Below are positions 58,437-64,000 of a stretch of 64,000 nt of DNA, in pieces. Numbering within the stretch: position 1 is the stretch's first letter; each line of letters begins with the position of its first letter. The stretch is taken from NCBI GenBank assembly GCA_018340375.1, contig JAFFJZ010000002.1, forward strand, positions 21,780,001 to 21,844,000, read 5' to 3'. The position numbers and the translations under genes are program-made. Under the pieces are notes generated by a model. That model was not told the DNA's origin. It searched no databases and saw only the letters and a program-made list of their open reading frames with translations. This DNA comes from Gonatopus flavifemur (lineage: Eukaryota; Arthropoda; Insecta; Hymenoptera; Dryinidae).

Positions 58437-59091
58437 CCCGTGAAAAAATTGTCCACTCTTGCTCACGCTTGATCAGGGTTGAGATGACTAAAGCCTAATC
58501 AGGCGTGATCAGACCTCAATTTTGTTCCCACGTGATGAGGACTACTCATGCCCAATTACGCCCAATCACGCTTGATTATGCTCCATTATATTTGAGAAAT
58601 TCATACGAAATCAGTAAGTTTTCTGTAAGGAATGAAACTATAACAATTTTATCAAACACCAATTTATTGTCAATCATTTCTATTTATTGTGCTTATGCAG
58701 TTTCCATATTCTAGTTTCCTTTCTCAGGCATGATCATGCGTGATCAGGCGTACGCACATGGGTTTGGGGCCGATTCAGCATGTATATTCGTGATAAAAAA
58801 ATCAGCACAGAGTCATTTTGTATAAATACTTCTTAGTCGTTAAGATTTTGCATGATCACGAGCGAGAATGGGTTCTCTGGCATGATCGCAGGCGGTTAGG
58901 TTTGATCACGGGTTTTCACGTGGGTACAAAATTGGAGCATTTTTAGTGATGACGAAGCTGATGAAATGAACGACCAGGCGTAGTCAGGCCCAAATACGCG
59001 TAGACAGTATTGAACATGAATAATTTCGCCGGAAAATGTCTATGATCAGGCCTGAACACGCTTAATCAGACCTGAACGATTTTCTCACGGG
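58437..59091. mobile_element. 655-bp element DD, CCCGTGA ends, TT duplication, TGATCAGGCG repeats
   Basis: Left CCCGTGAAAAAATTGTCCAC, reversed right CCCGTGAGAAAATCGTTCAG, TT on both sides. The ends contain many copies of TGATCAGGC(G/C) and CACGCTTGATCA. An inner mirrored pair CAATTTTGTTCCCACGTGA and its complement (58517-58935) suggests a second nested palindrome. Confidence 0.75.
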
Positions 59092-60201
59092 TTACCAAAT
59101 TTAATTTGATTTAAGTCATTCGAGTGGGTCTACAGATTATTACATCAATTTAATGTTAAAATATATAATCATTGATGAGATATCTTAATTCAGATCTCTA
59201 TCATTGAGGGCACTCAAGCACCAAAAGAAGCGAGTCAAATTTTGCAACAACTTTTTTCGTAAATTATGCATTCAACGGAAACTTCCAGTGAATAATAATG
59301 ATAATTGAATCCACGATTATGATAAGATTCTGAACACAAGTTCCAATTTTTCCCTGATTTTCTGGCGAATATAAGATGATTTCAAAACTAAAAACCTCCA
59401 ACTGTCAAATAATTTTTTGTAATTTCATTTCCCAATATCCGCGAACCTCGAAGAAACCAATCTCATCTATTATCGATTCCAAATTTGATTTTATCAAGTA
59501 ATTGATGGAAAAAATTGGCGTAAAACTTTAACCGCTTCTCCGGATGCTTGAGTGTTCCGAATAAGGAGAGAATTAACAATGGATGAATTTATCAAAATGA
59601 TGATGTCTCTCATCATGAAGGAACTCTCTTCTCCTTAACTGACCTCGATATTCTATGCACAAAGTTTTGAATTATTCTATATCTGGTGTCAAATTACTTT
59701 GGAAGTCACCTCGAATTATTCAAACAGACAATTATGCCTAGCATAACTGAGTTTGTTATTAGCTGCGGCCTCGTGAGACTAGGAACGACGGTGGGGACAC
59801 TGTACTTATTTCCTCCTCACCGTACCTTTCTGGAACAAATTATAAAAGTGCACGGGCAAACAAAATAATTACATATTCAGCGACCAGATGAATTATCTTA
59901 TGCTGCCATCCTGTATCACGTAGCACGGAACAGATGAGAAGATAGCAAAAAGTTACACGTGAAATGCGTCATATTTTCGGTTACTTCCTTGATCCTTTGA
60001 GAAGATTCTATTACTCGTGTTACGCTTTTAAATTCACACTCCCATCCATTTCAAAAACTTATTCAAAAGTTGTGTTGAAGACAAGTTTGAGATGTGAAAC
60101 ATGTTCAAGTTTAAACAATAATTGGTCTCAGACTCATGTATAGATAAGTGATATATCAGTGTTGCGCAAGTTTGTTTTTAATGTTCTAAAGATATTGATT
60201 A
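59092..60201. other. Unannotated stretch
   Basis: AT-rich; no gene or clear repeat seen. Confidence 0.35.
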
Positions 60202-60331
60202 CCCTGTTAGAAATAATTTATAAAATCTCATCAACGGGTGGGAAAATGAATGGGTTTCAATGAAATTCAATGGTATTCAATCAGAAAATTCACCATTCGT
60301 ACTAGGGTTCAATAGAATGTTTCTACCTGGC
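60202..60331. mobile_element. MITE GG copy 2
   Basis: Collinear with 13949-14078: CCCTGTTAGAAATAATTTAT start, AATTCACCATTCGTACTAGG centre, TTTCTACCTGG end. The flanks do not match. Confidence 0.65.
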
Positions 60332-60454
60332 TGGAAAATTAGGTCCTTAATCATTTCTGGCACATTTCAAAACACTTTACAATATAGGGAAAAATCCTAT
60401 TAATTGATTAACCCACTAAGACCCATGGTGAATTCAGCGGAGATCGAGAAGAGA

Positions 60455-61695
60455 TTTTTAGTGGGATGAGATCATGTGGTCAAAAGATGGTTTCTCATTG
60501 AAAGAAACATTTTCCTTCATTGTTCAGTCAATCATGTTAGAAATTAATGATAGGTGAAATCCATTTACGTCATTCGATTTCACGGAAGAAATAACAAGGA
60601 AATCATGTCTTAGAAAATTCATCCCCTTCCCCGAATTATCAATGAAAAATCAGCAAACAATTTCAAAACGTAAAGACACTTTTGACTTATTACACTCACA
60701 GACACGTTTTCTTATTGTAACAAAAATTTCATTCTTAGGAAAAAATTTTTTCCTCAGCACAAGGACAATCCTAATTTTTCTTCTGATAAGAAAAAAATTC
60801 TCTCGCCTCAAGTGAAATTTGATAATCTTAGCGTTAGAATAATGAATCTTGGATTTCATTAAAGGTAATGAAATCTTCCTTCTTACCCAGTTAACATTTT
60901 GTATCTTGCGATATATTTTAGCCAGGCTTTAAATGTCTTATGTAACACTTTGAAATAAGTGTCAGATCAATTATTGTTCCAAACTCGTCTGAGAGATATT
61001 TAAAAGTGTTGTACAAGACATCTAAAACCAAGATATCGCAAGACACAAAATGTTCAATGGTTACAATAATTGATGTATCACTTGGGACGGTATTTGGCAC
61101 ACGGTACACTGTTTTATTTGATTATCACCGTTTCGAAATTTATAATTACTATTCCATTTGACAACACGATACATTGGAATCAATTATGAAAACTCTATTA
61201 CTCTGCTGCCAATCATGGGGAGGGGAGCGTATCGTTAAGCGTCGTCTTTAAGAATATTCATCTAGTTTCAGCATAAGAACATTTTTCTCACCACAAGAAG
61301 CGATGGTTCTCACAAGAAATGGAGATTCTTACGTTGAATCAAAGTCATAAATCATAATTTTTCCTACTAACAAGCCACGATACGATTATTTTTAAACAAA
61401 ACCGCTTTTTGGTCGAACACTTATTTGTTTCCGGTGAAGAAAATCGATATCAAGAATGAAATTATGGTAACAACAAGAAATCATTTCTGTGAATGTAGGA
61501 TGCCGTGATGAATATCCTAGATGTCTTTAAGGAGATTAAATCATTTGGTCAAAAGATGGTTTCTCATGGAAAAAACATTTTTGTTTATAAACAAAACTGT
61601 TCGAACAATTGTACTAAAAATTGAAGATATGTGAAACCCATTTAGGCCATTCGGTTTTACGGAAAAATTGACAAAGTAATTTCCTAAGACATTCT
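60455..61695. repeat. Diverged direct repeat, blocks at 60455-60620 and 61530-61695
   Basis: Both contain TGGTCAAAAGATGGTTTCTC, then GAAATCCATTTACGTCATTC / GAAACCCATTTAGGCCATTC, then a TTCGATTTCACGGAA / TTCGGTTTTACGGAA block. Roughly three-quarters identical. Origin unknown. Confidence 0.5.
60896..61061. mobile_element. 166-bp hairpin MITE, CCCAGTTAACATTTTG start, TA duplication
   Basis: Left CCCAGTTAACATTTTGTATC, reversed right (A)CCATTGAACATTTTGTGTC; TA on both sides if one terminal base is mutated. The arms include CTTGCGATATATTTTAG with its complement. Confidence 0.65.
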
Positions 61696-62380
61696 TTTTT
61701 CTTGTATATAATTGAATGGCGTAAATAATTGATAATAATAAATTGAGTAATTCTTCATATAAATAATGTAAAAGATCTGCTTTTTCAATGAAAAGTCATC
61801 CCTTGCGTAAATGATTGCATCCCAAGATACAACTCTTTCCATTCTTCGCTCAGTTAGCTACGTGCTATATAATGAATCAATCTTGATATATTTTCTTGTG
61901 GAAACTTCTATTCGTGACTGATAAATGAATTTTCTGTACAGAAGTTGGAAAATGTACTTATTGTTTTGTGTTAGAAGAATTCAAATTGGTCTAAAATATT
62001 CGTTTAGGAGTCCGTAATAGCGGAATAAACACGAAGTTCAAGAATTTTATCATTATTTCGTTGAAATTCACTGAGTTTGCGGGTGTACACCCTCCCAGGA
62101 GAAATGAAACCTTTACTGACTCACGTACAAGGTAATGGAATCTCTCAACAATATGGTAATCATATCAGGGAAACTTTTGCTAACGTAGAATTGTCACCTC
62201 TGCTTCCATAGCATTGCTATCAGATGGAGAAGGTGTGAGAGAAACGGGCTGATTAGTTAGACGTTTTAACCCTCATGTCTGTCGGACATCCATTCCTCAA
62301 GTTTATCACACTAACTTTCTCTCTGACCATGAAATCGAATTTTCATTGACACTCACCAATCCCCTGTTTTTCACCAATTC
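61062..62380. other. Unannotated stretch
   Basis: Apart from the second direct-repeat block (61530-61695), no gene or clear repeat is seen. Confidence 0.35.
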
Positions 62381-62670
62381 CCCATGTGGAAATTGCCGAA
62401 GTCGACAAACGCCCTGGTACTGGCAAAGTTATATTTGCCAAACTTTGGCGAGAACAATTGTTTCTATCCAGAATCATTATTATTTTCCAATTGGCACCAC
62501 CTATTCAACGAATTTCGAAAGGTATTGATTTGAGTGAACAGACAGTCTTGGATCAGTATTAAATTACTACGAAAGAACAGTACTGACACGGTTGTAAATG
62601 TTGTTATCATGCCGATTTCTTGCCAGTTTTGATAGCTTTATATCGGCCCGTGTTTCCCTTTCCCCATGGG
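62381..62670. mobile_element. 290-bp element U2, CCCATGTGG start, TC duplication
   Basis: Left CCCATGTGGAAATTGCCGAA, reversed right CCCATGGGGAAAGGGAAACA, TC on both sides. The left 130 bp follow the start of U1 (GTTATATTTGCCAAACTTTG); the right end follows the end of U1 (CGGCCCGTGT). It is an internally deleted relative without the minisatellite. Confidence 0.75.
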
Positions 62671-62871
62671 TCACCTGTTCCCTGCACCGTCATAAGATAC
62701 TTATCTGTATTAGATAAACAACGAAAACTTTTTGTAACGAATAGTTTTTTAGGAAATATGGTGACAGCAAAATTCTTCCATTAATCTGTAGTCAAGATTA
62801 CTCCACTCTATTGATTTTACATAAAAGTAAGTGTTAGAAATACAAAGGAAGTTGCTTCATATGTAATGATG

Positions 62872-63470
62872 TTACTTTTTCCGGATGTTTTTTTGCTTGC
62901 CATCTTGTCCTTTGAATATAGAGGGATCGATGATATTAGTCGGACCCTCGTTCCAAAGGGTAGAAGATACACTTTCCGTCAATTCAACCGTATTCGGTAA
63001 CAGATGAGGTCCTACCAGCAAATACACATGTTCTATCCAAGTTGGAAAGGGCAGTCCGACGACGCAGCATTGCCAAAGTGGTAAGCCTAGATGGACCAAC
63101 ATCATTCGGAAGTATATTGTAAAACTATCCGCTAAATGATACCATCGATCGGTTTCTTCTTGATGTAACCAAATACCGGACAATTGTTGTTGCTGATCGG
63201 GTCTCATCCGATACACTAGATGAACTTTGCAATTGTCGATATTCGGAAAACAAGTCGCAAGTTCGAAAATTTTGCAAGTTTCGATGGATGGTGTCAACGC
63301 ATCCTCTTCTTCCGAACAATTCGCACGAGGAGTTGGAATGATTTGCACTTCAGGTTTTGCTGGTTCACAAGTTGTTTCGTCTTCGATCTCCTGTTCGGGT
63401 GTTCGTTTCTCTTTATTTTTATCGAAATATCTTTTTAAAGATGACAAACCGTTGACTTCCATCCGTCCAA
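62872..63470 (-). CDS. TPGS2: TPGS2 (tubulin polyglutamylase complex subunit 2), last coding exon, partial
   Basis: The minus-strand exon starts after acceptor GAATTTTCAG (AG at 63472-63471) and ends at a TAA stop (62874-62872). It encodes about 198 residues. Key matches to vertebrate TPGS2, from memory, are GRMEVNGLSSL (human LGSMAINSISKL), KIFELATC (VIFELDSC), KVHLVYR (KVCLVYK), WYHLADSFTIYFRMMLVHLG (YWHFLTDTFTAYYRLLITHL), LPLWQ (LPQWQ) and IDPSIFKGQ (LDPSKVFKS). Between these, an acidic linker DETTCEPAKPEVQIIP replaces the human one, and the tail is basic (GKQKNIRKK). The family has an SMI1/KNR4-like fold. In the complex it helps TTLL1 add glutamate chains to tubulin in axonemes and neuronal microtubules. 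The ATG at 63462 is internal, not the start; the N-terminal exons lie right of 63470, at least partly outside the window. Confidence 0.85.
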
Positions 63471-64000
63471 CTGAAAATTCTTCTCCTGGAAGTAGAATTG
63501 AGTTATCTTGGTTGTATGCTCTTCGAAATTACCTGCTGCATGTCTTTGTGAATGTTTATTTCAGTATTGAAAATTTTATTCATATTACACTCATTCACTG
63601 AGAGCCCAATTTTTTAGATTGGAAGAAATTTTTCTTTGTCCTCATTCCAATAAATATTTTCTTCAATCAGAGAAAATTCAGTTGGGAGGAAAAAGTTTTC
63701 ATTGAACTGAAACAAAGAATTTTCAAATTGGAACAAAAATATACTCCCACTTAAATTTGAAAAAAATTACTTCAATTCAATTAAAAATTTTTTGATTGAA
63801 ATGAATTATTTTTCCCATTGAAAACAAGATTTACCAGAATGAGGGGAAAGGAGTTTTCTTCCAATCTAAGAAATTGGATTCTCAGTGTTGATGAGAATTG
63901 TATTGACGCTGGAAGGAACACTTCCCTGATATTTGAATGGCTAAAAGTCAACTGATTGTTTCGTTTTCCAAATATCACACATCGAGATTGCACTGTTTTT
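63471..64000 (-). other. TPGS2 intron (partial)
   Basis: This is intronic sequence upstream of the terminal exon. It contains family A MITE copy 4. I found no further TPGS2 exon before the window edge. Confidence 0.5.
63596..63887. mobile_element. Family A MITE copy 4, TT duplication, in the TPGS2 intron
   Basis: Left CACTGAGAGCCCAATTTTTT, reversed right CACTGAGAATCCAATTTCTT, TT on both sides. 292 bp, the same length as copy 1, with the inner CTTTGTCCTCATTCCAATAA and its complement. Confidence 0.88.

Noticed and set aside
1..64000. CRISPR array, operon, riboswitch, phage or bacterial feature
   Set aside because: Spliced genes, intron-bearing tRNA and MITEs show nuclear eukaryotic DNA; no regular short repeat/spacer pattern is present.

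Overview
The window is AT-rich (roughly two-thirds A+T by eye), intron-rich eukaryotic nuclear DNA. Spliced COMMD5, TPGS2 and ABCA-like coding pieces, an intron-containing tRNA-Tyr, a mariner relic and very abundant short inverted-repeat transposons point to an insect. A hymenopteran is my guess, from the general feel of the genes and the mariner only; nothing here proves the order. There are no operons, CRISPR arrays or bacterial features. Genes are sparse. At the left edge (1519-2425, minus) is a complete four-exon COMMD5 gene. It is followed by tRNA-Arg(TCG) at 3295-3367 and tRNA-Tyr(GTA) with a 23-nt intron at 9368-9463 (minus). Two small in-phase cassette-like exons of an unidentified plus-strand gene lie at 17330-17419 and 17603-17686. 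One plus-strand exon at 56397-56515 looks like the N-terminus of an ABCA-type ABC transporter. The last coding exon of TPGS2 lies at 62872-63470 (minus), and that gene continues off the right edge. The rest is transposon-derived. Recognisable classes are a dead mariner (40406-41680, DD34D), three hAT-type non-autonomous elements with 8-bp target duplications (14924, 37360, 51237), two PIF/Harbinger-type MITEs with TTA/TAA duplications (10429, 31842), a TTAA-flanked family (20084, 33420) and several foldback families. The dominant class is a set of at least twenty-five short non-autonomous elements with largely unrelated interiors. All begin CCC or CAC(T/G)G, end in the complement, and are flanked by a 2-bp duplication of variable sequence (TT, TA, CA, AA, AT, GA, GT, TC). 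I suggest one transposition machinery moved them all, and I regard this as the main find of the window. Layout: 1-3.4 kb COMMD5 and tRNA-Arg; 3.5-8.6 kb MITEs including a degenerate ~130-bp tandem array split by four insertions; 9.2-9.5 kb tRNA-Tyr with a MITE just beyond it; 10.5-13.8 kb almost empty; 13.8-17.1 kb repeats; 17.3-19.5 kb unidentified exons; 20-29 kb TTAA element, CCCATG-ended elements and a minisatellite; 30.3-32.3 kb a Russian-doll nest of four elements; 33.1-36 kb a pile-up of truncated and foldback elements; 37.4-38.7 kb a hAT; 40.1-41.7 kb mariner inside a CACTG element; 43-51 kb scattered MITEs; 51.9-53.6 kb an element holding a 279-bp, 96% identical inverted repeat; 56.4 kb ABCA exon; 58.4-62.7 kb MITEs; 62.9 kb to the end TPGS2.
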